DNA of 64,000 nucleotides from the NCBI RefSeq assembly GCF_018987265.1, contig NZ_CP076854.1:310001-374000 (forward strand). The letters run 5' to 3'. Below, in pieces: positions 37,206 to 47,140 of this stretch. The DNA is from Rhizobium sp. WYJ-E13. Its GTDB lineage: Bacteria > Pseudomonadota > Alphaproteobacteria > Rhizobiales > Rhizobiaceae. How positions within the stretch are numbered: position 1 is the first letter of the stretch; the number at the start of each line of letters is the position of its first letter. The position numbers were made by a program, and so were the translations under genes. The notes beneath the pieces were generated by a model, which worked only from the letters and a program-made list of their open reading frames with translations, was not told the origin of the DNA and made no database searches.

Positions 37206-39275
37206 TTACAGGAGAAAATCGCCTGACCCCAGGTGGACGAGGCCCTGCAGCTGAATCTCGAAGTCATGAACACCATCGCCGTTCAGGTCGCCCTGGATAA
37301 CGGTCGTATCGTTCGAGGATCCGGCGTGGTCTTCATAGTGCCAGGCGAGCGCGCCGGCCTTTTTGTCGAAGAGGGCATTTTCCTGCGCCTGGAAATGGAA
37401 GGCTCCATTGCCTGCCGCAGAGCCATTCGCATCGATCGCCGAGAGGTCGATCTTATCGACGCCGTGCTGGAAGTCGGTGATGAAGTCGCGGGTCGAGCCG
37501 GACCCGGCATGCGCCGCTGTCTTGAAGATAAACGTATCCGCGTCGGCACCACCGATCATCATGTCCTTTCCGGCGCCACCGATGAGGACGTCCTTTCCGG
37601 CGCCACCGTCCAGCTTGTCCGCACCCGCCCCGCCATTGAGAACGTTGCTGCCGCTATTGCCTCTCAGCACGTCGTTGTAGCTGGAGCCAGTCACGTTTTC
37701 GATGCTGACGAACTTGTCACCAGTGGCATGCCCGCCCGATGCGGCCCCGGTCGCCAGGTTGACGTTGACCGCGCTGGAGCCCGCATAGCTGGCCGTGTCA
37801 CTGCCAGTACCGCCGTCGAGCACGTCCGCGCCGGCGCCGCCCTTCAACACGTCATTACCGCCGAGACCCTTGAAGGTTTCGTTGCCGCCGTTGGCCTGGC
37901 CGCTATGTGGCATGGTGTCGTTGCCGTCGGTGCCGGTATAGACCTTCGTCCCCGTGGTTGGAGTCGACGGTTGCGTCGGCGTGGTTGGCGTTCCCGATGT
38001 CGGAGGTGTGGTTGGCTCCCCCGAGGTCGGCGGCGTGGTCGGCTCGCCCGATGTCGGCGGCGTGGTTGGCGTCGACGGTGCCGCGCTGGAGCCCGATTCG
38101 TAGGCGCCCATATCGACAGTTCCAACGACGCGATGGTCGCCGTCCAGATCGGTCGCGCTGACGCCGTACTTGCTGGTTCCGTGGTCGATCGCCGCTGAGC
38201 CGGAGGCGAGGTGGAAGTCGCCGTTCGCTGCGGCTACGAATTTCGGGTCAACGCCGAGCTGGTTGCCGTTCGCCGTGCTTGGCATCGCGTTGCCACCGTC
38301 GGTCTTGACAGAGGCCTGGCCGGCGGTGCCGTTGTAGGTGGTGTTGTTGGCCCAGACGACGTTGCTGTTGACGTAGCCGTTGGTCGACGTGTTATCGATC
38401 GCCGTGTTGTTCTTGTTCACCGATGGGTCGGCTACGGCGATGTTGTTAACCCAGGTGTTGTTGCTCGATGCCGAGTTACTGAGCTCACCGCGCCAGGTGC
38501 CGGTGTTCAGCGGGTCCTGATTGTTGTGGTATGCGGTGTTGTTCGACACAGTGACGGAGTCGCTCCAGGTGACCTGGATGCCTTTGCCGCCGTTCCCGTA
38601 GACGAGGTTGTTGTCGACCAGGGTCTTGTATGTGTAGTTCGGATGGCCGTCCGCCTGTGTGCTCTGGAAATCGTCGATGATGATGCCGTTGCCATCGGTG
38701 TGCTCACCCGACTTCGTAACGTTGTCGTGGGAGATGTTGTTGCGCACGATGTTCCGGTAGCCGTCCGTCGAGGTGTCGCCGGTGATGTTCCGGTTCTCGT
38801 AGATCGAGATGCCCGAGAACCAGCCCGACGACGCGTTGTGGTAGGTCTCGTTCCCCTCGATCCTGATGTAGTCCGACCAGTTGAACTGAATGCCCGACTC
38901 GCCTGCGTCGTGAACCTTGTTGTTGAGAACCGAGACGTGATGGACGTTGTTTGCTTCGATACCGTCGCCGGGGCCGCCCTTGATGTCGAAGCCGTCGATC
39001 GTCACGTAATTGGCATTGACGCTGATTGCGTTCCACGAGCCTGCGGGCGGCCGGATCAGCGCCCCACCGGGCACTTCCGAGCGCAGCGTGATGTCGCCTG
39101 CCGCCGAGCCGCTCTTACTGATGTTGATACTCTCGTTGTATGTCCCCGCCTTCACCACGACCTCATCGCCGGGCTTCAGGTTAGCCGACATCGCCTCGCT
39201 GATAGTGCGGAAGGGAGACGAGGTACTGCCGTTACCGCCGCTAGTGCCGGTCGTCGCTACGTAGTATGTCGTCAT
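37206..39275 (-). CDS. Secreted parallel beta-helix protein with RTX calcium-binding repeats
   Basis: The 689-residue product has three parts. Residues about 1-395 form a right-handed parallel beta-helix (TISEAMSANLKPGDEVVVKA, then many N-rich turns such as NNKVHDAGESGIQF and VDNNLVYGNGGKGIQ), as in pectate lyases and alginate epimerases. A Thr/Pro linker follows, then about 460-689 carries RTX nonapeptides (GLGGNDVLKGGAGADVLDGG, GGAGKDVLIGGAGKD) and a peptidase M10-like C-terminus, the type I secretion signal. It is probably exported and acts on, or binds, polysaccharide. The start at 39275 has GAGGA upstream. No type I secretion genes are adjacent. Confidence 0.85.
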   Translation of the reverse strand: MTTYYVATTGTSGGNGSTSSPFRTISEAMSANLKPGDEVVVKAGTYNESINISKSGSAAGDITLRSEVPGGALIRPPAGSWNAISVNANYVTIDGFDIKGGPGDGIEANNVHHVSVLNNKVHDAGESGIQFNWSDYIRIEGNETYHNASSGWFSGISIYENRNITGDTSTDGYRNIVRNNISHDNVTKSGEHTDGNGIIIDDFQSTQADGHPNYTYKTLVDNNLVYGNGGKGIQVTWSDSVTVSNNTAYHNNQDPLNTGTWRGELSNSASSNNTWVNNIAVADPSVNKNNTAIDNTSTNGYVNSNVVWANNTTYNGTAGQASVKTDGGNAMPSTANGNQLGVDPKFVAAANGDFHLASGSAAIDHGTSKYGVSATDLDGDHRVVGTVDMGAYESGSSAAPSTPTTPPTSGEPTTPPTSGEPTTPPTSGTPTTPTQPSTPTTGTKVYTGTDGNDTMPHSGQANGGNETFKGLGGNDVLKGGAGADVLDGGTGSDTASYAGSSAVNVNLATGAASGGHATGDKFVSIENVTGSSYNDVLRGNSGSNVLNGGAGADKLDGGAGKDVLIGGAGKDMMIGGADADTFIFKTAAHAGSGSTRDFITDFQHGVDKIDLSAIDANGSAAGNGAFHFQAQENALFDKKAGALAWHYEDHAGSSNDTTVIQGDLNGDGVHDFEIQLQGLVHLGSGDFLL
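37987..38068. repeat. Three 27-bp tandem repeats in the beta-helix gene linker
   Basis: Three consecutive copies of a 27-bp unit encode TTPPTSGEP, TTPPTSGEP and TTPPTSGTP. Copies differ at a few bases. Such linker repeats can change number by slippage without breaking frame. Confidence 0.7.
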
Positions 39276-40484
39276 GATCTTGTTCCTCAACCTTAGCGTT
39301 GTGTGTGCCGGTTACTATTTGTAGTTAACCAGTCGTTACGGCGGCAGGTTATAGGGCGACATTCTGGAGGGTGCAACAGCAACGTGTCCGTAAGTGCTTG
39401 AGAAGCATAGCCTTATTGCTGCCACAATATACGAATCGATCCGAAGTTACATTTTGAAATACTTGGTGAAATTCGAGTGCCCAAATTGGGACAATATTTA
39501 TGTCTCGCTCACCGCGAATAATTCTTTCCGCAACCATAGCGATATGTGCGCACTGAAAACATTATAAAAATATGATGGACGTGCCCGGATTCCTCTTGCC
39601 AGAGGCGGAATCGACATTTTTTGCTAAATTTAACAATTTTTGGCAGCGTCTGCTTACCAATTGGCCCTAATCGAGAGGGCAATGGGAGGGCATGATCGTA
39701 GCCGATTCGAGCAAATCCATTGCGCGGCATTTCAAGCGCCACCGTTTTTTGCACCGAGATCATCGGGCATGCGGTGTGACTATACTTTCGGTTTCCGCTG
39801 AGCCTGCGGCATGTCGAGAATCTGCTTGCCGAGCGTGGTATCGATGTCTCGTCTCGGCCGCGAATTTGCCCCGGCACATATAGCTCATACCCTCGCCTTC
39901 AAGCAGCCGGACACTATCGCCACGACGTCCCTGCAGAGGTATTGTTTCCCGCCGCGGCCTATTGTGACAAATATGAACCAGGCTATTCTGGCCATAGACC
40001 ATTGATCGCACGGCGTGGGCGATCTTCTCCTTCTGATGGGGGTCGTGGCCGCCGCTGATGATTGGATCGGCAGTCCTTCCAGAGCAAAGTGGTCTCTGCG
40101 TAACGGTCGTCTTCAGACGAAGAGATGGGTGTCGTCATGCGTCAGTCTTTGGCAGTCCCGCATTTCAAAATCTCTATCCTTCATGCCGGGCTGCGTACAC
40201 GGGCCTACGGTTCGATTCCTATCAAGAGTAATAACTCTCGCAGGACTGGCGACCGAGCGCGCGAACTGGATCATCGCCGGATATCGCGCACACAACCCCT
40301 AAAGCATTCCGCGCGGTCGACAGCGGCGAAGACGCTTATTTCAGAAATGACTTCTGGCTTGGTGCTTGGCGGAGCCGCGGTATTCCAAATCGCAGAATTG
40401 TAAGGTGGTGGCGCGGATTTCTGCGCTTCTTTCGTACCTTACCAGCTATAGCGATAGCGGGCAGCGAGAAATATCATATTCTAG
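39276..40484. other. 1.2-kb intergenic region with an IS6 scar
   Basis: No intact gene. The first 400 bp are AT-rich and include the beta-helix promoter. A transposase remnant lies at 39734-39851. The rest (39852-40480) has no readable frame or repeat before the IS701-like element. Confidence 0.5.
39734..39851 (+). pseudogene. IS6-family transposase remnant
   Basis: With one frame change the plus strand reads KRHRF, EIIGHAV, stop, LYFRFPLSLRHVENLLAERG and IDVS. This is the conserved N-terminal region of IS6/IS26-type transposases (RF..eII..AV.lY.RF.LSlR.Ve.lLaeRGi.vs). The stop replaces a conserved Trp and the rest of the protein is missing. Confidence 0.65.
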
Positions 40485-41914
40485 TACTACAGTTGCGGTT
40501 TACCGGAAGTCATGATTCACTTCCCGCATTTGGCGGGAGGGAAGTTCAATGTCGGTTGCGGGTTGGTCCGGGTCGGTTCTGGCGTGGCATCGTGAGCTCG
40601 ATGCCTTGAAGGTGCGGTTGGGCTCGGTCTTTGGTCGCCGAGAATTGCGCGCATCGTGCGGTGCCTTTCTGGATGGGTTGTTGTCGGGAGTAGAGCGCAA
40701 GACTGGCTGGCTGATGGCGGAACAGGCAGGACTGGAGCGCCCTTATCGGATGCAATCGCTGCTGGGGCGCAGCCATTGGGATGCTGACGCATTGCGCGAT
40801 ACGGTTCGCGCTTATGCAATAGAGTCTCTCGGTGACGCGGACGGCGTTCTTGTGGTCGATGAGACCGGCTTCCTGAAGAAAGGCGCCCATTCAGTCGGTG
40901 TCGCACGACAATATTCCGGCACGGCCGGCCGGATCGAGAACTGTCAGATCGGTGTTTTCCTTGCCTATGCAAGCCGCTACGGTCAGACCCTGATCGATCG
41001 GCAACTTTATCTACCGAAGGAGTGGGCCGAGGATGAAGCCCGCCGTGCTTCGGCTCACGTCCCCCAGTCCCAAGCCTTCGCGACCAAACCGGCCATTGCA
41101 GCCAAGCTCATTGCCGATGCGCTGGATGCCGGCGTGCCTTGTGCCTGGGTATTGGCGGATGCGCTTTATGGTTCGGATTCCAAGCTGCGCCGGATGCTGG
41201 AAAGCCGTGGCCAGCCTTATGTTCTGGCAGTGCGCTCCAATCAATGCCTGCGCTTTGTGCGTGAGCAAGGGATCGAGCAGACCGATCCCGAAACGATGGC
41301 TGATGAGTTGAAACCGGAGGTTTGGCAGAGCCATGCAGCAGGCGAAGGTGCCAAGGGTCTTCGGCTTTATGATTGGGCCCGTATTCCTCTCAGCTCTCGC
41401 CCGGATCCACAATGGGAGCGCTGGCTTCTGATCCGGCGCAGCCGACGCGAACCCGATGCGCGCGCCTATTACTTTGTCTTTGCGCCCGCCGGTACCGAAT
41501 TGAGCGAATTGGCGGGCGCTGCCGGGCTGCGTTGGACCGTGGAAGAATGCTTCCAGCGTGCGAAGGACGATCTCGGCCTGGATCATTGCGAAGCGCGATC
41601 CTGGCATGCTTGGAAGCGGCACATGACGCTCGTCATGGCAGCCGCTGCATTCCTCGCCAAACTCGGCGCCGATCTACGCCGCACCGCTGCTGGCAAACCG
41701 AACGAAACGAGTCCAAACCCGCCAATCGCCGCCTGACCAACACCATGGCCTTCGTGCCCAGCGTCGCAGAGATCCGCTATCTGATCAAACGCCTCCTGCT
41801 ACAGCCCCCGATTAGAGTTCGCCTCATCTTGGCATGGTCACTCTGGCGACGCAGGCATCAAGCATCCGCAATGCTTTCTCACTACAAAGCAAGGCATCAA
41901 ACGCAACTGTAGTA
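40485..41914 (+). mobile_element. IS701-family-like insertion sequence, complete ends
   Basis: The element is 1430 bp, with perfect 13-bp terminal inverted repeats (TACTACAGTTGCG at 40485, CGCAACTGTAGTA at 41914). It is flanked on both sides by CTAG (40481-40484 and 41915-41918), a 4-bp YTAR target duplication typical of IS701. It carries one transposase gene whose last ~58 codons are in another frame. Clean duplications indicate a recent insertion. Confidence 0.88.
40549..41736 (+). CDS. IS701-family transposase, frameshifted near the C-terminus
   Basis: The main frame gives 395 residues with a DDE-type core: VLVVDETGFLKKGAHSVGVA (first Asp), PCAWVLADALYGSDSKLRRM (second Asp) and LRWTVEECFQRAKDDLGLDH (Glu). 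GGGAGGGAAG precedes the ATG. The frame ends PNPPIAA-stop, but the next frame continues LTNTMAFVPSVAEIRYLIKR to LAWSLWRRRHQASAMLSHYK and stops inside the right terminal repeat (41910-41912). One extra C before 41736 would join them into about 453 residues. Either a recent deletion inactivated the enzyme or the tail is made by frameshifting. Confidence 0.88.
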   Translation: MSVAGWSGSVLAWHRELDALKVRLGSVFGRRELRASCGAFLDGLLSGVERKTGWLMAEQAGLERPYRMQSLLGRSHWDADALRDTVRAYAIESLGDADGVLVVDETGFLKKGAHSVGVARQYSGTAGRIENCQIGVFLAYASRYGQTLIDRQLYLPKEWAEDEARRASAHVPQSQAFATKPAIAAKLIADALDAGVPCAWVLADALYGSDSKLRRMLESRGQPYVLAVRSNQCLRFVREQGIEQTDPETMADELKPEVWQSHAAGEGAKGLRLYDWARIPLSSRPDPQWERWLLIRRSRREPDARAYYFVFAPAGTELSELAGAAGLRWTVEECFQRAKDDLGLDHCEARSWHAWKRHMTLVMAAAAFLAKLGADLRRTAAGKPNETSPNPPIAA

Positions 41915-41957
41915 CTAGAGTGCCGATCATTGCGTCAACCAGACTCTTAGAGGCAGA

Positions 41958-42926
41958 TTGCGAGTAGTCCAACAACCACTGCTGACCGGGTTAGGGCCTG
42001 CAATGTCGGCCACTGAGGTAGTGCGCGACGCGGACCTAACAGGACGGGTAGCGGTAGTGACTGGCGGTTCATCGGGCCTCGGGCTTGAGACGGCCCGCGC
42101 GCTTGCATCGTCCGGGGCAAGCGTACATGTTCCCGCTGTCGACCCTGTCGCTGCCCGCGCGGCGTTGAGCGGAATCGACAAGGTCGATGTGTGGCCCATT
42201 GATCTTGCGGACGAGGCATCAGTTAAAGCTTTCGCGAACACTTTCCTCGACCGCCGGGCTCGGCTCGACATTCTCGTTCTCAACGCGGGCATAATGGCTA
42301 AGCCGCTTTTCCGTGATACGCATGGCCATGAGGGTCATTTCTCAACCAATTTCCTGGGACACTATCAGCTCACGGCGCTACTGTGGCCAGCATTGCTGGC
42401 CGCCCGCACATCGCGAGTGATCGTCATGTCGTCCCGCGCCCACCAGATGTCTGATGTCGATTTCGAGGATATCGACTTCGTTCGCCGTCCCTATGATAAG
42501 TGGATGGCTTACGGCCAATCCAAGACAGCGAACGCCCTCTACGCGGTGGCGCTTGACAGGCGTGGCCGCGCGAATGGAGTTCGCGCATTTTCTGTTCATC
42601 CGGGGATGATCGTCACACCAGGAATCCGGCATCTATCCCTATCCGAGTTCGACGCTGTCGGCGCGCTCGAGCCAGACGGGTCTCCGGTGATCAATCCGGC
42701 GGCGGACAAGAAAACACCCGGGCAAGGAGCAGCTACAACGGTCTGGTGCGCAACCTCCCCACTTTTGAATTCTCTGGGAGGAGTATACTGCGAGAACTGT
42801 GACATCGCTTCCGTCGAAACCGAAAGCCCCTTCGGGGTGCGCCCTTACGCGATTGATCCGGAGAGGGCCGAAAGGTTGTGGCGTTGGAGCGCCATGATGA
42901 CGGGTTTGGATATTGAAATAACCTGA
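41958..42926 (+). CDS. Short-chain dehydrogenase/reductase
   Basis: This 322-residue SDR has the cofactor motif GRVAVVTGGSSGLGLETARA, NAG in VLNAGIMAKP, catalytic Ser in VIVMSSRAHQ and YxxxK in YGQSKTANAL. It resembles the retinol-dehydrogenase-like group. TTG at 41958 is used because AGAGG precedes it and the first residues (RVVQQPLLTGLGPA) match the usual N-terminus; ATG at 42003 is the alternative. The IS ends only 43 bp upstream, so the original promoter was probably displaced. Confidence 0.88.
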   Translation: MRVVQQPLLTGLGPAMSATEVVRDADLTGRVAVVTGGSSGLGLETARALASSGASVHVPAVDPVAARAALSGIDKVDVWPIDLADEASVKAFANTFLDRRARLDILVLNAGIMAKPLFRDTHGHEGHFSTNFLGHYQLTALLWPALLAARTSRVIVMSSRAHQMSDVDFEDIDFVRRPYDKWMAYGQSKTANALYAVALDRRGRANGVRAFSVHPGMIVTPGIRHLSLSEFDAVGALEPDGSPVINPAADKKTPGQGAATTVWCATSPLLNSLGGVYCENCDIASVETESPFGVRPYAIDPERAERLWRWSAMMTGLDIEIT

Positions 42927-43131
42927 AGCACTCCTGGTGCCTTTCGGCGATCGGCGAGGGCACGACACGAACTTAGCTCTCCAGGAGAAGATGGGCGACT
43001 TGCAGCTGTTGCTATACGTTCTTCAGTCAGGGTTCTATTGCGTTGTTATTCTCCGACCCTACAGGATCGACTATGATTCATCGAGTTATTGGCTGCGAGC
43101 TGACACCGCTTATCTATCAGGGCCGATCAGG

Positions 43132-45999
43132 ATGGAAGGGCATGCATTAACAAACGCAACGGCGGGGCCGGATGTTGCGACATCATTCGGCGATTTCCGG
43201 CTGTACCCGGGACGTCACCTACTAGTCAGAAACCAGAAGCCGGTACCAATCGGATCGCGAGCGCTCGACATCCTCATCGCGCTGACGGAACGGCCTGGCG
43301 AGCTCCTGACGAAAGACGAACTGATCGCGCGCGCCTGGCCGAACACGATAGTCGAGGAATCGAACCTCAGAGCGCAGATCGCGGTGCTTCGCAAGGCGCT
43401 TGGCGAGGATCAATCCGCGGCGAGCTATATCGCCGCCGTTCCTTCGCGGGGCTATCGGTTCGTTGCGCCACTTTCCCGCTCGGAACTCCCGAACGGGGCT
43501 GCCGAGGATGCGGCGCCGAATAATCTTCCAAGGCAACTGACGCGACCGATCGGAAGGGAGGAGGCAATCGAGATCCTTGAAGGACGGGTTCAACGGTCTC
43601 GTCTGGTCTCCATTGTCGGTCCTGGTGGAATCGGAAAGACAACGGTCGGCATCCGTGTGGCGGAAGAGCGATCTTCATCGTATGAGCATGGCGTGTGCTT
43701 TCTGGATCTGGCACCGCTCCGGGATCCTTCGTCGCTTCCGTCCGTCCTGGCATCACAGCTTCGGCTGCCGGAGATCACGGGCGATACTGTTTCCCTGTTG
43801 ACCGCGCACCTGCGTGACAAGCGGATGCTTCTGGTGTTCGACAGTTGCGAACTCGTTCTCGACGCCGCTGCAGGACTGGCGGAGATCCTGCTCCGGGAGG
43901 CTCCGGGTATCGGCATTCTGGCTACCAGCCGAGAGGCATTGCGGGTGGAGGGGGAGAGCGTCTACAGGCTTCCCGCCCTGGATATGCCCCCGCTTGGTTC
44001 GGGCCTAACGGCGGCCGATGCTTTGGCGTTTCCCGCCATCCGCCTTTTTGTAGACCGGGCAACTTCGTCCGGAGGTGAGTTCACGTTCGATGACGACGAA
44101 GCTCCGATCGTCACCCACATATGCCGTCAGCTCGACGGAATTGCCCTGGCAATCGAGCTCGCTGCCGGTCGGGTCGAGGCGTTTGGCACCCGAGGAATAG
44201 CGGAGCTTTTGAACGACCGGCTACGATTGCTGACGGGTGGCAGGCGCACCGCTCTTCCACGTCACCAGACGCTGGCTGCCATGATCGACTGGAGCTACGG
44301 TGCGCTTTCGCGCGAGGAGCAGGCGGTGTTGCGAGGGCTCGCCGTGTTCGCTGGTGAATTCGGGCGCGAGGCAGCGACAGCCGTTGCTTTCGATGCGCTC
44401 GCAAACGAATGCGATGTACCGGGGCAACTTGCGCAACTTGTGGCGAAGTCCCTTTTAGCTGTCGATACGCACGGCAAGGCGGCACGATACCGATTGCTCG
44501 ATACGACACGTGCCTTCGCTGTAAGCAAATTGCAGGAAGAAGGGGAGGTAAGCCTCGTCGTCCAGCGCCTAGCAAGATATCTGTGCGAGACCCTCGAGTA
44601 TTCGGCGGAGGAAGTGGAAACACTGTCAAGCGACGATTGGCTGCTCAAGTACGGGTCACAAATCAACAACGTCCGCTACGTCCTCGACTGGACGTTCTCT
44701 GACAACGGCGACGCCGATATAGGGGTTGCTGTAACTGTTTCGGCCATCCCGCTCTGGTATCAATTGTCGCTGGTCGATGAGTGCCTGACGTGTGTGCGCC
44801 GCGCACTGCTTGCCATCGATCCGGGGAAAAAGCGGGATGGACGCGCCCGTCAGGTCATGCAGCTTTATAGGGCGCTCGGTCTCTCGCAGGCCTTCAAGGT
44901 CGGGTTTGCGCCACAGGCTCCTGCCGCGTTCGCAAAGGCACTGGAGATAGCCGAAGAGCTAGGCGACGTCGACGCGCAGGCAGAAGCCCTATGGGGCTTG
45001 TGGATCGCGCAGGTGGGTATGGGCGAGTATCGGGCATCGCGCGACAATGCCGATCGCTTCGTGAGGCTTGCTCGCAACAGCCTCGACAGGTTCATCGGCG
45101 ACCGCATGCTGAGCATGACGCTCTTCTGTATGGGAGATTTCCGGGGTGCCCGTCGCCACGCCGATCTCATGCTGGAGCACGACGTCTCAACCGAGCTTCC
45201 CCCTGGCGGGTTCGTGCGGTTCAGATTTGGTCAGTCTGTTTCGGCGCGAATTCAGCCCGCTCAGCTCCTTTGGATGCAAGGCTTCCCGGATCAGGCCATG
45301 CGCGCCGCCGATGCCGCGGTCGAGGCGGCACGCACCTCCGGCCACACAATTTCGCTCTGCGAAGCATTGGCCCGGTGGTCATGCCCAATCCTGGTTCATG
45401 TCGGGAACCTCGCGGCGGCTGATTGTGCGATCACGGAACTGCTTGATTTGGCCAAACTGAACAGCCTTGGTCCGTGGGAGGTATTCGGCCGCTGCTGGAA
45501 AGCGGCCCTGCTGATCCAGCAGGGACATCCCGAAAGAGGCGTTCCGCTTCTACGCAGCGGACTGTTGGAATTGCGACAGGTCAAGCTTTTCAACCTCTAC
45601 CACGTCAGATTTGTCTGCTTCCTGGCCGAGGGTCTCGCCTCGCTCGGCGAGCACGCAGAAGCGCGGACCCAAGTGGAGGCAGCCATTGCCGTAAGCGAGG
45701 ATAAGGACGAACTCTGGTACATTACGGAGCTCTATCGTCTGAAAGGTGAAATCCTTGCGCAATGCGGACATGGCGACGAAGCCGAGCAATGCTATCTCCA
45801 TTCCTTGGAACTGGCACGGCAGCAGGACGCACTTTCCTTGGAATTGAGAGCGGCCCTAAGCCTTTCTCAATCGGCCGTGGGGCGCGGCGACAGAGCTAGA
45901 GCGCGCGAGCTTCTGGCCACGGTCTATGAACGTTTCAGCGAAGGTCTCGATACCGCAGACCTGCGCGCGGCGAAGGCGATACTGGCCGAACTGTCCTGA
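43132..45999 (+). CDS. Large winged-helix/STAND ATPase transcriptional regulator
   Basis: A 955-residue regulator. Residues about 18-115 are an OmpR-type winged helix (FGDFRLYPGRHLLVRNQKPV; AVLRKALGEDQS; VPSRGYRFVAPL). An NB-ARC/STAND ATPase follows, with Walker A at 163-170 (VGPGGIGKTT) and Walker B-like RMLLVFDSCELVL, then a long helical TPR-like C-terminal half. Such proteins assemble on a ligand and ATP before activating nearby genes. ATG at 43132 is chosen where homology starts; a 65-codon upstream extension lacks domain sequence. It probably controls the flanking SDR and the oxidoreductase/hydrolase genes. Confidence 0.88.
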   Translation: MEGHALTNATAGPDVATSFGDFRLYPGRHLLVRNQKPVPIGSRALDILIALTERPGELLTKDELIARAWPNTIVEESNLRAQIAVLRKALGEDQSAASYIAAVPSRGYRFVAPLSRSELPNGAAEDAAPNNLPRQLTRPIGREEAIEILEGRVQRSRLVSIVGPGGIGKTTVGIRVAEERSSSYEHGVCFLDLAPLRDPSSLPSVLASQLRLPEITGDTVSLLTAHLRDKRMLLVFDSCELVLDAAAGLAEILLREAPGIGILATSREALRVEGESVYRLPALDMPPLGSGLTAADALAFPAIRLFVDRATSSGGEFTFDDDEAPIVTHICRQLDGIALAIELAAGRVEAFGTRGIAELLNDRLRLLTGGRRTALPRHQTLAAMIDWSYGALSREEQAVLRGLAVFAGEFGREAATAVAFDALANECDVPGQLAQLVAKSLLAVDTHGKAARYRLLDTTRAFAVSKLQEEGEVSLVVQRLARYLCETLEYSAEEVETLSSDDWLLKYGSQINNVRYVLDWTFSDNGDADIGVAVTVSAIPLWYQLSLVDECLTCVRRALLAIDPGKKRDGRARQVMQLYRALGLSQAFKVGFAPQAPAAFAKALEIAEELGDVDAQAEALWGLWIAQVGMGEYRASRDNADRFVRLARNSLDRFIGDRMLSMTLFCMGDFRGARRHADLMLEHDVSTELPPGGFVRFRFGQSVSARIQPAQLLWMQGFPDQAMRAADAAVEAARTSGHTISLCEALARWSCPILVHVGNLAAADCAITELLDLAKLNSLGPWEVFGRCWKAALLIQQGHPERGVPLLRSGLLELRQVKLFNLYHVRFVCFLAEGLASLGEHAEARTQVEAAIAVSEDKDELWYITELYRLKGEILAQCGHGDEAEQCYLHSLELARQQDALSLELRAALSLSQSAVGRGDRARARELLATVYERFSEGLDTADLRAAKAILAELS

Positions 46000-46102
46000 T
46001 CCGTCCCACAAGAATTCACTGCGATTCACTGGCTGGTGACCGTCGTGTTCTGCCATCTTGTGGCCATCGCCGGATGGTCGGCAGCGCATGAAGGGCAGAC
46101 CG

Positions 46103-47107
46103 ATGATGATTAACACGCCTACAGAAATGGATGCACTCGTCCTTACCGAGACGAATACTGATCTTGTCCGTACCCGCATGGTCTGCCCGGCTCCTGCGGC
46201 GGGGGAGGTTCTCGTCCGCGTCAAGGCGAGCAGCGTCAACCCGCTCGATCTCAAGATCAAGAGCGGACAGGCCCCGCACGCCCGCCATCCGTTGCCCGCA
46301 ATCCTCGGAATGGACTTGGCCGGAGTCGTCGAGGCAGTCGGCCCGGGCGTAATGTCCTTCAGACCTCAGGACGAGGTCTTCGGCTTGACCGGCGGCGTTG
46401 GCGGCCTGCAGGGCTCATTGTCGACCTTCGCTTCTGTCGATGCCGATCTGCTGGCACCCAAGCCAACCAACCTCACCATGCGCGAGGCCGCCGCACTGCC
46501 GCTGGTGTTCATTACGGCCTGGGAAGGGCTGATAGATCGCGCTGCCGTCCAGGCACGGCAAAAGGTGCTCGTACTCGGTGCTGGCGGGGTCGGGCATGTA
46601 GCAATCCAAATCGCACGTGCCTTCGGAGCTCAGGTCTTCGCCGTGGACAAGGCGTCGAAGCAGAAGCAGATCGAAGAGCTGTGCGCGACGGCGATCGATC
46701 GCCATCAGACTACCGTCGAGGAATACGTGAAAGACCACACGGGCGGGCGCGGCTTCGATGTGGTCTATGATACCGTCGGCGGCGCAGGGATAGATGCGGC
46801 GTTCAACGCCGTGCGCAGGTTCGGCCACGTCGTCAGTTGCCTTGGATGGGGCACGCATTCGCTCGGGCCGCTCTCCTTCCGCGCTGCAAGCTACTCAGGC
46901 GTGTTCACGCTCCTGCCGATCCTGACCGGAGAAGGCCGCGCCCACCACGGCGCTATACTGCGCGAGGCAAAACGCCTTGCCGAAGCCGGAAAGATTACCC
47001 CTCTCCTCGACCCACGCCGATTCAGCTTCGAGAGCGCTTCGGCAGCATATGCGGCAGTTGAAAATCGCACCGCCAGCGGAAAGATCGTCATCGACGTTGC
47101 CGACTAG
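46103..47107 (+). CDS. Zinc-type alcohol dehydrogenase / quinone oxidoreductase (MDR)
   Basis: A 334-residue medium-chain dehydrogenase-like protein with the GroES-like domain (VRVKASSVNPLDLKIKSGQA; ILGMDLAGVVEAVGPGV) and a Rossmann NAD(P)H domain (VLVLGAGGVGHVAIQIARAF). Typical zinc-ligand Cys clusters are not seen, so the NADPH:quinone oxidoreductase subgroup is most likely. The start MMINTPTEM is preferred (AAGGG 8 nt upstream); longer forms begin at 46058. It follows the regulator and precedes a tautomerase in the same direction. Confidence 0.88.
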   Translation: MMINTPTEMDALVLTETNTDLVRTRMVCPAPAAGEVLVRVKASSVNPLDLKIKSGQAPHARHPLPAILGMDLAGVVEAVGPGVMSFRPQDEVFGLTGGVGGLQGSLSTFASVDADLLAPKPTNLTMREAAALPLVFITAWEGLIDRAAVQARQKVLVLGAGGVGHVAIQIARAFGAQVFAVDKASKQKQIEELCATAIDRHQTTVEEYVKDHTGGRGFDVVYDTVGGAGIDAAFNAVRRFGHVVSCLGWGTHSLGPLSFRAASYSGVFTLLPILTGEGRAHHGAILREAKRLAEAGKITPLLDPRRFSFESASAAYAAVENRTASGKIVIDVAD

Positions 47108-47140
47108 GTGGACCGCCTCACTACAGCCAAGGAGAAGACA

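Noticed and set aside
38211-39296. A 361-codon plus-strand frame opposite the beta-helix gene
   Set aside because: Val/Asp/Gly-rich shadow created by the Asn-rich turns of the sense protein.
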